Source: Planctomycetaceae bacterium (GTDB lineage Bacteria; Planctomycetota; Planctomycetia; Planctomycetales; Planctomycetaceae). From it: a stretch of DNA of 64,000 nt. Shown here piece after piece: positions 45,846 to 55,218 of this stretch; the first letter of the stretch is position 1, and each line of letters starts with the position of its first letter. The stretch is from assembly GCA_002726205.1 (NCBI GenBank), contig PBSL01000019.1, positions 1 to 64,000 of the forward strand, in the 5' to 3' direction. Under the pieces are notes generated by a model. It was given only the letters and a program-made list of their open reading frames with translations. It was not told where the DNA came from and did no database searches. A program made the position numbers and the translations under genes.

Positions 45846-47516
45846 GTGGCCGGGTGGAAAGAACTGCTGAGAGGCGATCCGCGGGTGGCGGCCGGGGTGC
45901 TGGTCCTGCTTGTCGTCTGCACCTACCTGCCGGCGCTCAGCGGCGATTTCCTCTGGGATGACGACGCCCACGTGACCGACAGCCGTCCGGTTGTCGAGGC
46001 CGCAGGCCTGGCGGCGATCTGGATTCAGCCCGGCAGCGTGCCGCAGTACTACCCGTTGACGCATACGAGTTTCTGGCTCGAGTACCGCTTGTGGAGTGAT
46101 CGGCCGCTGGGGTACCACGCCGTCAACATCCTGCTGCACGCGGGCTCGGCGGTGTTGCTGTGGCGGGTGCTGCTGGGGCTTGGCTTGCCCGGTGCCTGGC
46201 TGGCGGCGGCACTGTTCGCGGTGCATCCGGTGCATGTCGAGAGCGTGGCGTGGATCAGCGAACGCAAGAACACGCTCTCGGGCTTGTTTTGTCTGGCGGC
46301 GGCCGGGGCCTGGCTACGCTGGTGGCGGGCCGAGCCGGGGACTGCCCGCCGATGGTGGTGGGGTTCGCTGGGGCTGTTCCTGGCGGCACTGTTGTCGAAA
46401 ACCGTCACCGGTACGCTGCCGGCGGCGCTGCTGGTCGTGGCCTGGTGGCAGACCGGTCGGATCGGACGACGCGAGTGGCTCGGCGTGCTGCCGCTGATTG
46501 CACTGGCCGTGCCGCTGGGAGTGCTGACGATCTGGATGGAACACCAGCACATCGGTGCCGGTCGCCTCGATCTGGATCTTTCCCTGCTCGACCGCCTGCT
46601 GATTGCCGGCCGGGCTTGCTGGTTCTATGCCGGCAAGCTGGCCTGGCCGGTCGGCCTGGCCTTCATCTACCCCCGCTGGTTAGTCGACGTCGATTCACCC
46701 GTCGACTGGTGCTACCCGCTGGCGGCCGCGGCAACGATCGCCGGGCTCTGGTGGAGCCGGGGCCGGATTGGCCGGGGACCGCTGGCGGTCGTGTTGCTGT
46801 TTGCCGGCACGCTGACTCCGGCACTGGGGTTCGTGGATGTTTACCCCATGCAGTTCTCGTTCGTCGCCGATCATTTCCAGTACCTGGCGAGCATCGCGGT
46901 GCTGGTGGGAGTGGCCTGGATCGTCGCGACAAGAACCGACGTCGTCTATGGAACGATCCTGGTCGTGGGAATGGCCGTTCTCTCGTGGCAACAGTGCGGG
47001 ATCTACCATGACCGGGAGACACTCTGGAGGGACACGGTGGCGAAGAACCCGGGTTCGTCACTGGCCCAGACCAGCCTTGGCAACGAACTCGGATCGCGCG
47101 GAGCCCACGTTCAGGCGGAACGGCGGCACCGTGCGGCGATTGCCATCGATTCGACCTATGCCGATGCCTGGACGAACCTGGCGGTGGAATTGAATGCGCA
47201 GGGGCGCGATTCGGAGGCGCTCGAAGCCGCCCGGGAGGCGGTCCGGCAGGCCGATTGGTTGCCGGTGGCACGATTGAACCTGGCGTTGGGGCTGGCTGCC
47301 GTCGAACGTTACGATGAGGCCGTCGCGCAACTGCACCGGGCAGTGGATCTTGACGAACGGTTCGTGGCCGCCTGGGTCCAACTGGCCCGCGTCGAGTGGC
47401 TACGAAATGACCCGGCGGCGGCCAACCAGGCAATTCAACAACTCCGTCAACTCGACCCGGCACTTGCCCAACAACTTGGCCGGGAACTTGCCAGGGAACA
47501 GGCCAGGGATCGATGA
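45846..47516 (+). CDS. TMTC-like polytopic membrane protein with C-terminal TPRs
   Basis: The protein has 556 residues and starts at a GTG preceded by GAGGTG. At least nine hydrophobic segments are visible up to about 385. A typical acidic loop, FLWDDDAHVT, lies after helix 1, as in GT-C glycosyltransferases of the TMTC/dolichyl-phosphate type. FAVHPVHVESVAWISERKN is the best family marker. The C-terminal part (about 395-545) has three or four TPRs. It overlaps the next SGNH gene by 4 nt (ATGA). It may move sugars across or on the outer face of the membrane; donor and acceptor are unknown. Confidence 0.87.
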   Translation: MAGWKELLRGDPRVAAGVLVLLVVCTYLPALSGDFLWDDDAHVTDSRPVVEAAGLAAIWIQPGSVPQYYPLTHTSFWLEYRLWSDRPLGYHAVNILLHAGSAVLLWRVLLGLGLPGAWLAAALFAVHPVHVESVAWISERKNTLSGLFCLAAAGAWLRWWRAEPGTARRWWWGSLGLFLAALLSKTVTGTLPAALLVVAWWQTGRIGRREWLGVLPLIALAVPLGVLTIWMEHQHIGAGRLDLDLSLLDRLLIAGRACWFYAGKLAWPVGLAFIYPRWLVDVDSPVDWCYPLAAAATIAGLWWSRGRIGRGPLAVVLLFAGTLTPALGFVDVYPMQFSFVADHFQYLASIAVLVGVAWIVATRTDVVYGTILVVGMAVLSWQQCGIYHDRETLWRDTVAKNPGSSLAQTSLGNELGSRGAHVQAERRHRAAIAIDSTYADAWTNLAVELNAQGRDSEALEAAREAVRQADWLPVARLNLALGLAAVERYDEAVAQLHRAVDLDERFVAAWVQLARVEWLRNDPAAANQAIQQLRQLDPALAQQLGRELAREQARDR

Positions 47517-48787
47517 ACGAACCGATCGCACCGACACCCGGCAGCCGGCGGACGTGGACGATGCGGTTGCTGGCGCTGTCGCTGCCGTTGGTCGTACTGG
47601 TTGCCTGCGAACTCGCGTTACGCCTTGCCGGGCTGTTTCCCGACAGCAGCCGGCAGTTGACCCCGGTGGGCTTTGCGGCGGGGACGAATTTCTTTCCCGA
47701 GTGGGAAGACGAGCTCGAGATGCCCAGGCCGAAGGGCCAGTTGAGGATCTTTACGATGGGTGGTTCGACGACGCACGGCTTCGGTGTCGAGGAACCCTTT
47801 GCCGTCCTGTTGCAGAAACGATTCGACGTCGAACGTTCCGATCGGGCCGCGACATCTGCGGTCGAGGTGATCAATGCGGGCTACCCGTCCTATGGCAGCC
47901 ACCGTGTGCTGGCGATCGCCCGCCGGGCCAGCGGCTTTTCACCGAATTGGTTAATCGTCTATATGGGCCACAACGAGTTTCTCGAGGACGTGTTCTACGA
48001 CCCCGACGGACTCGTGGCACGAATGGAACACACCGCCGAGTTTGCTCGCAGCCTCCGCGTGGTCAACGGGATGCGGCTTCTGCTCGGCGAACCCCAGATG
48101 GGCATCCGTAGTCAGTTGCCGGCCCAGTTTTTCAAGAACGACAACTACCCGCTGATCCACTCGCGGGCCGAGGTCATCCTGAGATTGAAGTTGCTGCGAG
48201 AGCACATCCGGGAAATCATTGCAGCGGCGAACCGGGTGGGAGCGGGGGTCGTGATCATCCCGGCGGTTCCCAACCTGCTGGTGCCTCCGGGCGATTCGGT
48301 GCATGGGCCGGGGGTCGACGGCAGCTCGGGCCGCTGGCTGGAACTGGAAGGATTGGCGGCAGGTCAATTCGAGGCCCGCGACTGGGATGGGTTGAGCAAC
48401 AGCTGTGACGAGTTGTTGCGGATGGACGATGGTTACGCGATCTCGCATTACTGGTCGGGCATGTCGCTGTTGGGCCGCGGCCGGATTGATGAGGGACGGA
48501 CGGCACTGGTCGAGGCCAATCGCCGGGATCAGCGTGGCATCCGCAGCAACGCCGACGTGATCGAGACGATGGTCGAGGCCACCCGGGAGGAGGGGGCGAT
48601 CCTGCTGACCGTCGACCCACTTTTCGACAGGGAGTTCGAGGCCGAGTTCAAGCGACGCATGGCCGGTCGTGACCAGTCGCTGTTTATCGACCACTGCCAT
48701 CCCAGCCAGCGGGGTCACGCGATGATCGCCAACGCCGTCTTCGAACTGCTGCAGGAACGACAGCCCGGCGGTTCCGGCAGGGAATAG
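47513..48787 (+). CDS. Membrane-anchored SGNH hydrolase with inserted TPR-like helices
   Basis: The protein has 424 residues. The N-terminal anchor (LLALSLPLVVLVACELALRL) leads to SGNH blocks with a variant first motif: FTMGGSTTHGFGV (Ser in GGS instead of GDS), NAGYPSYGSH, YMGHNEFLED and DHCHPSQRGH (Asp/His). A helical part at about 280-345 looks like a TPR pair (EARDWDGLSNSCDELL, ISHYWSGMSLLGRG). It begins inside the last codons of the TMTC-like gene, so translation is coupled. This GGS variant with TPRs is common in planctomycetes and deltaproteobacteria, from memory. The substrate is unknown. Confidence 0.9.
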   Translation: MNEPIAPTPGSRRTWTMRLLALSLPLVVLVACELALRLAGLFPDSSRQLTPVGFAAGTNFFPEWEDELEMPRPKGQLRIFTMGGSTTHGFGVEEPFAVLLQKRFDVERSDRAATSAVEVINAGYPSYGSHRVLAIARRASGFSPNWLIVYMGHNEFLEDVFYDPDGLVARMEHTAEFARSLRVVNGMRLLLGEPQMGIRSQLPAQFFKNDNYPLIHSRAEVILRLKLLREHIREIIAAANRVGAGVVIIPAVPNLLVPPGDSVHGPGVDGSSGRWLELEGLAAGQFEARDWDGLSNSCDELLRMDDGYAISHYWSGMSLLGRGRIDEGRTALVEANRRDQRGIRSNADVIETMVEATREEGAILLTVDPLFDREFEAEFKRRMAGRDQSLFIDHCHPSQRGHAMIANAVFELLQERQPGGSGRE

Positions 48788-48896
48788 GCCAACCGCGTCC
48801 CATCCCGACACCGGGATACTGTCGACTTCGACGCGCTCGACCGCCACACTGGCATTGCCAGGCCAGGCGGCAACAGATTTTCGAGAGGACCGATTG

Positions 48897-51800
48897 ATGT
48901 CATCCTTCACCGGTTTCGGCAACCGCTGGAGGTTGGTCGGATTGCTGGCCCTGCTGCCAATCCTCTTGACTCGCTCGCTTGCCGCAGCCGACTGGCCGAT
49001 GTGGCGTCACGACGCGGGTCGATCGGCCGCCACCGATGAGGAACTGGCCACGACGCTGCATCGACGCTGGACCCGGCACCTGCCTCGCCTGCAGGGCGCC
49101 TGGCTCGACCAGGACCACCTGACCATCGATGCCGTTTACCAGCCCATCGTGGCCAACGGCCTGTTGTATGTCGGCTCGTCGTACAACGACACGCTGGTGG
49201 CCTGGGACCTTGCCACCGGAAAACCGCGGTGGCGGTTCGCTGCCGAGGGTCCGATCCGATACGCGCCCGTCGCCGACAAGGGCCGGATCTATTTCGTGGC
49301 CGACGACGGCTGTCTTTACTGCCTCGACGGTCTGACCGGCAAGCTGCGCTGGCGCAACCGGGCGGCTCCCACCAATCGCAAGGTCCTGGGCAACGGTCGC
49401 CTGGTTTCAGCCTGGCCCGCCCGCGGGGCCCCCGTGTTGCTTGGCGGCCAGGTCTACTTTGCCGCCAGCATCTGGCCGTTCATGGGAATCTTCATCCAGG
49501 CGGTTGATGCCGAAACCGGCCGGATCACCTGGCGCAACGACGGCACCGGATCGCTGTACATGTTGCAGCCCCACAACAGCCCGGCCTTTGCCGGCCTGGC
49601 TCCCCAGGGCTATCTTGCCGCACACGGCGACACGCTGATGATTCCCAACGGTCGCAGTGTTCCGGCTCGTCTCGACCGGCACACCGGCCAGCTGAAGTAC
49701 TTTCAACTGGCGGCTCATCGCGCCGACGGCGGCGATCAACTTGCGGTATCGGCCAAAGCGTTCTTCAGCGGCGGTGTCGCCTTCGACCTCGAGACCGGGG
49801 TCAACAGGATCAGTCTCGGCGGCAACCGTTGCCCGGTCTTTTCCGGAGGGATTGCCTACACCGGGGGCAACGTTCTGAAGGCCTGGAACATTGCGCCGTT
49901 GGCAGCCACCACGACCGTCGATCGCAAGGGGCAGCCCAAGGCGGCGTTTGCGTTCCCCGAGGCCTGGTCGGCCGACATCAAGGCCGAGGTGTTCCTCAAG
50001 GCCGGCAAACGTCTTTACGGCACCAGTCCCGGGGGGCTGGTTGCGATCGACCTTCCCGTCGGTGACCGGAAAGCCGGGATCTCGTGGACAACACCGCTGG
50101 AGGGGACCACGGCCAGCGGTTCGGTCACCGGTATGCTGGCCGCCGCCGGGCACCTGGTCGTCGTGACCAGCGGCGGTGCAATCTCCTGCTACGGACCCGA
50201 TGCGACAAGCAACCCGGTGGAATTTCCGGCGGTCGTCCCGTTGACCCTGCCTCCGACCGATCCTGCCCGACAACGGGTTGCTGCACTCTTGAAAACGACA
50301 GGTGTCCGCGACGGCATCGCCGTTGTCCTGGGCCTGAAGGACGGCGGCCTCGTGCAGGCGCTGGCGCTGGTACCGCGCCTGCAGGTCATCGGTGTCGATG
50401 CCGATGCCGGTCGGGTCCGGTCGATCCGGCGGCGGCTTGATGCCGCCGGGATTTCCCGAACGCGAGCGGCCGTTCATGTCGGAGATCCTCTCGACTTCGA
50501 ATTTCCTCCGTACCTGGCCAATCTGGTCACGACCGAGAACCTGGCGACCCTGGGAAATGGCGGCGAGCGAATTGTCCGGCAGGCCTTCAACGTGCTGCGT
50601 CCCTACGGCGGCGTGGCCGTGTTGCCGCTGGACAACATCGGGCACATCGGGATGGCGGCAGCCGTCGAGCGGTCCGGGATCGTCGGCGGCCACCTGCGTC
50701 GCGGCGGGGGGTTGACGCTGCTCGAGCGTCGCGGCCCGTTGCCGGGGTCGGCTCCGTGGACGCACCAGTATGCCGATGTCGGCAACACCTCGGTTTCCCA
50801 GGACAATCGTGTCAGGGCTCCGCTGGGCCTGCTGTGGTTCGGGGGCAGCTCGAACAAGAGCATTCTGCCCCGTCACGGTCACGGGCCGACCGAGCAGGTC
50901 ATCGGGGGTCGCCTGTTCATCGAGGGACCGGACCTGATCCGTGCCGTTGATGTCTACACCGGCCGAGTGCTCTGGGAAGCCCGCCTGCCGGGTGTCGGCA
51001 AGGACTTCAACTTCACCGGTCACCAGCCCGGCGCCAACGCCACCGGCAGTAATTACGCCAGCGTCGAGGACGGCGTCTACGTCGCCTACCGTTCCCGCTG
51101 TGTTCGGCTTGACCCGGTCACCGGCAGCGTCGTCTCCGAGTTTTCCCTGCCACCGTTGCCCGGCGGTGGACGGCCGAAATGGGGATACATCGGCGTCTGG
51201 CAGGACTTGCTGATCGCCGGCGCCGACCCGCTCGTCTACGAGAAGAAGCGGGTCGGCGGCAAAACTCATGATGGGACAACCAGCCGTTTCCTGGTCGTGA
51301 TGAATCGCCACAACGGCCGTGTGCTCTGGAGCCGCGAGGCCCGTTACGGATTCCGCCACAACGCGATCGTGCTGGGCAATGGAAAGCTGTACACGATTGA
51401 CCGGCTGCCCGAGACGATCATTGCCCTGATGGCCCGCCGGGGTCGCAAGCCGACCGGCAGGCCGCAACTGCTGGCACTGGACGCCCGGTCCGGCAGGGAG
51501 GTCTGGAGTACCACCCGGGACGTGTTTGGGACCTGGCTGGGTTTTTCCAGCGAGCACGATCTGCTGCTGCACTGCGGTCGCGCGGCCAGCGATATGCTTC
51601 TTGATGAACCCAGCAACCGGATGGTTGTTTACCGGGGCCGCGACGGAACCGTTCGTTGGGACAAGCCGCAGTCGCACGGCGGACCCTGCCTGATCAACGG
51701 CCGGATGATCTTCACGCAGGGAGCGGCCGTTTCACTGCTGACCGGGGAAACGCTCAACCGCATCAATCCATTGACCGGGAAAATCGAGCCCTGGAACTAC

Positions 51801-52592
51801 ACCCGCAACTACGGTTGCAACTCGGCCGTGGGCAGCCGTCACCTGCTGACATTTCGTTCGGCCGCGGCGGGTTTCTTCGACCTCGCCCGCGACGGTGGGA
51901 CCGGTAACCTCGGCGGCTTTCGTTCGAGTTGTTCGACCAACCTGATCTGCGCCGACGGGGTGCTCAACGCGCCCGACTACACCCGGACCTGCACCTGTTC
52001 CTACCAGAACCAGGCCTCGCTGGCCCTGGTGCACGATCCGACCGCGGAGATGTGGACCTTCAACAAGCTGGTGTTGGGCAGTTCGCCGATCAGAAGAATG
52101 GGTCTGAACCTGGGGGCCCCCGGCGACCGGCGGCACGACGATGGGACGCTCTGGCTGGAGTACCCAATCGTGGGAGGGCCTTCGCCGCAACTCGATGTCA
52201 AGATCGGGTCCGGGACGCTCGAATGGTACTGCGGCCACTCCGCGCGGATGAACGGCGGGAACGGGCCGGCCTGGATCGGCGCCTCCGGAGTCCGTGGTAT
52301 CGGCAGCCTGAGTCTGGGACTGCCCGGGAAGGGGCGCTACACGATTCGCCTGCATTTTGCCGAACCCGATGCGATCAAGCCCGGCCGCCGTCGATTCTCG
52401 GTTTTGGTCCAGGGTCGCGTGGTACTCGAGGACCTCGATATCATCCGCACCGCCGGCCGCCGCCGTCGGACGTTGGTCCACGAGGTGACCGGTGTGGAAA
52501 TCGCCGACCAGCTTCGGCTGCAACTGGTGCCGTTTGCCGGTTCGCTGCCGGCGGTCCTGAGTGGGATCGAGGTACTGGCGGAGGAAAAATAA
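48897..52592 (+). CDS. Giant secreted PQQ-type propeller with internal methyltransferase-like domain and malectin-like C-terminus
   Basis: The ATG at 48897 has GAGAGG upstream and a signal peptide (about 1-31), giving 1231 residues. Propeller A (about 32-465) begins DWPMWRHDAGR with blades DLATGKPRWRF, DGLTGKLRWRN and DAETGRITWRN. A Rossmann/methyltransferase-like region at about 469-575 has GIAVVLGLKDGG, LQVIGVDADAGRVRSI and RPYGGVAVLPL. Propeller B (about 618-1080) begins with APWTHQYADVGN and has CTCSYQN near 1031. A malectin-like carbohydrate-binding domain (about 1086-1231; YTIRLHFAEPDAI, LSGIEVL) ends the protein. The methyltransferase-like part has no visible SAM-binding GxGxG. It stands alone between other transcription units. 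Confidence 0.9.
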   Translation: MSSFTGFGNRWRLVGLLALLPILLTRSLAAADWPMWRHDAGRSAATDEELATTLHRRWTRHLPRLQGAWLDQDHLTIDAVYQPIVANGLLYVGSSYNDTLVAWDLATGKPRWRFAAEGPIRYAPVADKGRIYFVADDGCLYCLDGLTGKLRWRNRAAPTNRKVLGNGRLVSAWPARGAPVLLGGQVYFAASIWPFMGIFIQAVDAETGRITWRNDGTGSLYMLQPHNSPAFAGLAPQGYLAAHGDTLMIPNGRSVPARLDRHTGQLKYFQLAAHRADGGDQLAVSAKAFFSGGVAFDLETGVNRISLGGNRCPVFSGGIAYTGGNVLKAWNIAPLAATTTVDRKGQPKAAFAFPEAWSADIKAEVFLKAGKRLYGTSPGGLVAIDLPVGDRKAGISWTTPLEGTTASGSVTGMLAAAGHLVVVTSGGAISCYGPDATSNPVEFPAVVPLTLPPTDPARQRVAALLKTTGVRDGIAVVLGLKDGGLVQALALVPRLQVIGVDADAGRVRSIRRRLDAAGISRTRAAVHVGDPLDFEFPPYLANLVTTENLATLGNGGERIVRQAFNVLRPYGGVAVLPLDNIGHIGMAAAVERSGIVGGHLRRGGGLTLLERRGPLPGSAPWTHQYADVGNTSVSQDNRVRAPLGLLWFGGSSNKSILPRHGHGPTEQVIGGRLFIEGPDLIRAVDVYTGRVLWEARLPGVGKDFNFTGHQPGANATGSNYASVEDGVYVAYRSRCVRLDPVTGSVVSEFSLPPLPGGGRPKWGYIGVWQDLLIAGADPLVYEKKRVGGKTHDGTTSRFLVVMNRHNGRVLWSREARYGFRHNAIVLGNGKLYTIDRLPETIIALMARRGRKPTGRPQLLALDARSGREVWSTTRDVFGTWLGFSSEHDLLLHCGRAASDMLLDEPSNRMVVYRGRDGTVRWDKPQSHGGPCLINGRMIFTQGAAVSLLTGETLNRINPLTGKIEPWNYTRNYGCNSAVGSRHLLTFRSAAAGFFDLARDGGTGNLGGFRSSCSTNLICADGVLNAPDYTRTCTCSYQNQASLALVHDPTAEMWTFNKLVLGSSPIRRMGLNLGAPGDRRHDDGTLWLEYPIVGGPSPQLDVKIGSGTLEWYCGHSARMNGGNGPAWIGASGVRGIGSLSLGLPGKGRYTIRLHFAEPDAIKPGRRRFSVLVQGRVVLEDLDIIRTAGRRRRTLVHEVTGVEIADQLRLQLVPFAGSLPAVLSGIEVLAEEK

Positions 52593-52619
52593 ACGGTTTC
52601 ACCGGGAAATCGCTGCCAG

Positions 52620-52649
52620 TTGTTCGTTCACCGGCCGACAGTGTATGCT
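52620..52649 (+). promoter_or_regulatory. Possible sigma70-type promoter before the ModA-ModA gene
   Basis: TTGTTC at 52620-52625 and TATGCT at 52644-52649 are separated by 18 nt, with a start of transcription expected near 52657 and the start codon at 52701. The spacing is good, and each hexamer keeps four of six consensus bases. The surrounding 108-nt gap follows a finished gene. It is a prediction from sequence only. Confidence 0.35.
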
Positions 52650-52700
52650 GGTCGATCCTGATCAGGAGGAGCCGGTCAAATTCGTTCCAGGAAACGACTC

Positions 52701-54263
52701 TTGAGTTATTTCGCCAACCGCAGTGGGTCAGCCAGTCACTACGGCTTGCTGACCCTCGTCGGGGTTTTGCTCGTTGTGGTGCTGGGTTGGATGCTCAGCG
52801 ACATGGGCGGTCCCGCGGTTGACCGGATCGCTGGCGGCGAGGTGCAGTCGTTGACGATGTTCTGCGCTGCGGGCATCCGGGGACCGGTCGAGGCCGCGGC
52901 GAAGCAGTACGAGCAGGAGTACCAGATACGGGTCAATCTCGACTACGGCGGTTCCAACACGTTGCTCAACCGCCTGCAGGTGGCCCACCAGGGTGACCTG
53001 TTCCTTGCCGCCGACGAGAGTTACATCAAGACCGCCCAGGAGAAGGGGCTGGTGGCCGAGTCGATTCCGTTGGCTCACATGAAGCCGGTTCTGGCCGTGG
53101 CGGCGGGCAATCCGAAGAAGATCCACAGCATCAAGGACCTGCTGCGAGACGACGTCCGCACGGCGATCGGGAATCCCGAACAGGCAGCCATCGGCAAGCG
53201 GGCCCGCAAGCTGCTGACGGCATCGGGAGACTGGAAGGATATCCAGGCCTTCGTCACCAGGACCGGGACCTTCCTGCCGACGGTTCCGGAAGTGGCCAAC
53301 GCGGTCAAGATCGGCAGCGTCGACGCGGCAATCATCTGGGACACGACCACTGTACTTGTCGATGGCATCGATGCGGTTTCGGTTCCCGAACTGGACAAGG
53401 GCCGGGTGCTGGTGACGGTTGGCGTTCTCAAGAGTTCAGAGAATCCGACCGCGGCAATCCGCTTCGCCCGCTACCTGGCCGCCCGCGACCGGGGCCTGTT
53501 GAAATTCAAGGAGAAGGGCTTCCAGCCCGTCGAGGGAGATGAGTGGTCCGAGATTCCGGAACTGACGTTTTTCTGTGGGTCGATCAACCGGCGAGCGGTC
53601 GAGGGAGTGATCACCGCGTTCCAGCAGCGGGAGGGTGTGCAGGTCAACACCATTTACAACGGTTGCGGAATCCTGACAGCCCAGATGAAGACGATTCGCG
53701 ACCAGGAAACGGTCGGATTTCCCGATACCTACATGGCTTGTGATACCTATTATCTGGACGCCGTCGGGGACCTGTTCCAGGAAGCGGTCGAGGTTTCAGA
53801 CACCGAGGTGGTGATTGCCTTGCCCAAGGGGAACCCCCGGGGCATCAAGTCACTGGTCGACCTGACGAAACCGGGAGTTCGCGTGGCGATCGGTCAGCCC
53901 GAACAGTGTACGATCGGGATCCTGACGCGACAGGTGCTGCGGGCCGAGGGAGTTTTCGATGCGATCACGAAAAACGTGGTCACCCAGACCGCCACGTCGG
54001 CACTGCTGATCGCCCCGGTCGCAACCGGGGCCGCCGATGCCTCGCTGGCCTACCTGACCGACGCCATCGCCGAGAGCGACAAGGTCGACACGGTCCGCAT
54101 TTCGTCGGAGGCGGCCAAGGCAATCCAGCCTTTCGGCATCGCGCGATCCAGCCGACAGAAACACCTCGCCCGCCGACTGAAGCAGCACATTACCCGCAGC
54201 CGCGAGGACTTCGAGTCCGCCGGTTTCCACTGGCGACTCGAGACCGACAAGTCCAACCCGTAA
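52701..54263 (+). CDS. Membrane-anchored protein with two tandem ModA-like substrate-binding domains
   Basis: The protein has 520 residues and starts at a TTG with AGGAAA upstream. A membrane segment (about 15-35) anchors two type-2 periplasmic-binding domains: domain 1 (about 49-285) LTMFCAAGIRGPVEAAAKQY, NPEQAAIGKRARKLL; domain 2 (about 295-500) LTFFCGSINRRAVEGVITAF, QPEQCTIGILTRQVL. Both have the same order of motifs, so one arose by duplication. The closest family is molybdate/tungstate-type ModA. It is followed 13 nt later by the ModB-like permease gene, so it should feed that transporter. The ligand is not proven. Confidence 0.88.
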   Translation: MSYFANRSGSASHYGLLTLVGVLLVVVLGWMLSDMGGPAVDRIAGGEVQSLTMFCAAGIRGPVEAAAKQYEQEYQIRVNLDYGGSNTLLNRLQVAHQGDLFLAADESYIKTAQEKGLVAESIPLAHMKPVLAVAAGNPKKIHSIKDLLRDDVRTAIGNPEQAAIGKRARKLLTASGDWKDIQAFVTRTGTFLPTVPEVANAVKIGSVDAAIIWDTTTVLVDGIDAVSVPELDKGRVLVTVGVLKSSENPTAAIRFARYLAARDRGLLKFKEKGFQPVEGDEWSEIPELTFFCGSINRRAVEGVITAFQQREGVQVNTIYNGCGILTAQMKTIRDQETVGFPDTYMACDTYYLDAVGDLFQEAVEVSDTEVVIALPKGNPRGIKSLVDLTKPGVRVAIGQPEQCTIGILTRQVLRAEGVFDAITKNVVTQTATSALLIAPVATGAADASLAYLTDAIAESDKVDTVRISSEAAKAIQPFGIARSSRQKHLARRLKQHITRSREDFESAGFHWRLETDKSNP

Positions 54264-54276
54264 TGTCACCGGTCCA

Positions 54277-55176
54277 ATGTCCACGGGATCTTCCTCGACC
54301 GAACCTGCCGAGACGGATGCGTTCCAGCCGCGTTCGGACCTGCCGTTCTATATCGGCCTGATGCTCATTTCGGGTGTCTACGTCGTCCTGCTGATCGGGT
54401 TGCTGGTCGCCGATGTCGCCTACATGGGACTCGACGCGTCCGCCGACACCGTCTCGTTGCCGGCAGCCCTGGAATGGTCGCGGCCCGTTTTGCGGCCGAT
54501 CCTGGCGATGGGAACGGCGCTGGCAAAACCCGAGATTCGTTACGCGGTCAAGCTGACGATGATCAGTTGCCTGGTCACCGCAATTCTCTCGCTGCTGACG
54601 GCGGTGCCGGCGGCCTACCTGATCAGTCGCAGGGACTTCCCCGGCAAGAACCTGCTCGACGCAATTCTCGACATCCCGATCGTGCTGCCGCCACTGGTCG
54701 TGGGTCTGAGCCTGTTGATCCTGTTCCAGTTCTGGCCGTTTCGCCTGTTCAGCCGTGACATCGTCTTCCAGGTCCCCGCCGTCGTGCTGGCCCAGTACAT
54801 GGTTGCCACCGCCTTCGCCGTTCGAGTGATGCGGGCCACCTTCGACCAGATAGACCCCCGGCTGGAACAGGTGGCGCTGACGCTGGGTTGCAACCAGTCG
54901 CAGGCGTTCTGGCGGATTGTCCTGCCGCAGGCCGGCCAGGGCATGCTGACCGCCGGTACGCTGGCCTGGGCCCGGGCACTGGGGGAATTCGGACCGCTGC
55001 TGATTTTTGCCGGGGCGACCCGTATGAAGACCGAGGTGCTCTCGACAACGGTGTTCCTGGAAATGAGTATCGGAAATCTCGAGGGGGCCGTTGCCGTGTC
55101 GCTGTTGATGGTCGGGTGTGCCGTTGCCGTGCTGGTCATCGCCCGGATCTGGGGGTCACGTGGGTTGTCGTTGTAG
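54277..55176 (+). CDS. ModB-like ABC transporter permease
   Basis: The protein has 299 residues with about six transmembrane segments. The BPD_transp_1 EAA-type loop is visible: MRATFDQIDPRLEQVALTLG, with FWRIVLPQAGQGMLTAGTLAW, and AWARALGEFGPLLIFAG is a strong ModB/CysW-like marker. It should form the channel for the tandem ModA-like protein. No ModC-type ATPase gene follows; instead MoaD-like and ThiF-like genes come next, and the nearby ATPase at 56266 is of another class. It may use an ATPase encoded elsewhere. Confidence 0.9.
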   Translation: MSTGSSSTEPAETDAFQPRSDLPFYIGLMLISGVYVVLLIGLLVADVAYMGLDASADTVSLPAALEWSRPVLRPILAMGTALAKPEIRYAVKLTMISCLVTAILSLLTAVPAAYLISRRDFPGKNLLDAILDIPIVLPPLVVGLSLLILFQFWPFRLFSRDIVFQVPAVVLAQYMVATAFAVRVMRATFDQIDPRLEQVALTLGCNQSQAFWRIVLPQAGQGMLTAGTLAWARALGEFGPLLIFAGATRMKTEVLSTTVFLEMSIGNLEGAVAVSLLMVGCAVAVLVIARIWGSRGLSL

Positions 55177-55218
55177 CTGTCAATCGGGACGATCTGGAGT
55201 CAAGACACCGGGAGTGCG

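Noticed and set aside
49407-51677. 756-residue open frame on the minus strand
   Set aside because: It is antisense to the giant propeller gene; composition is Gly/Arg/Pro/Gln-rich with no domain, an effect of high GC at third positions.
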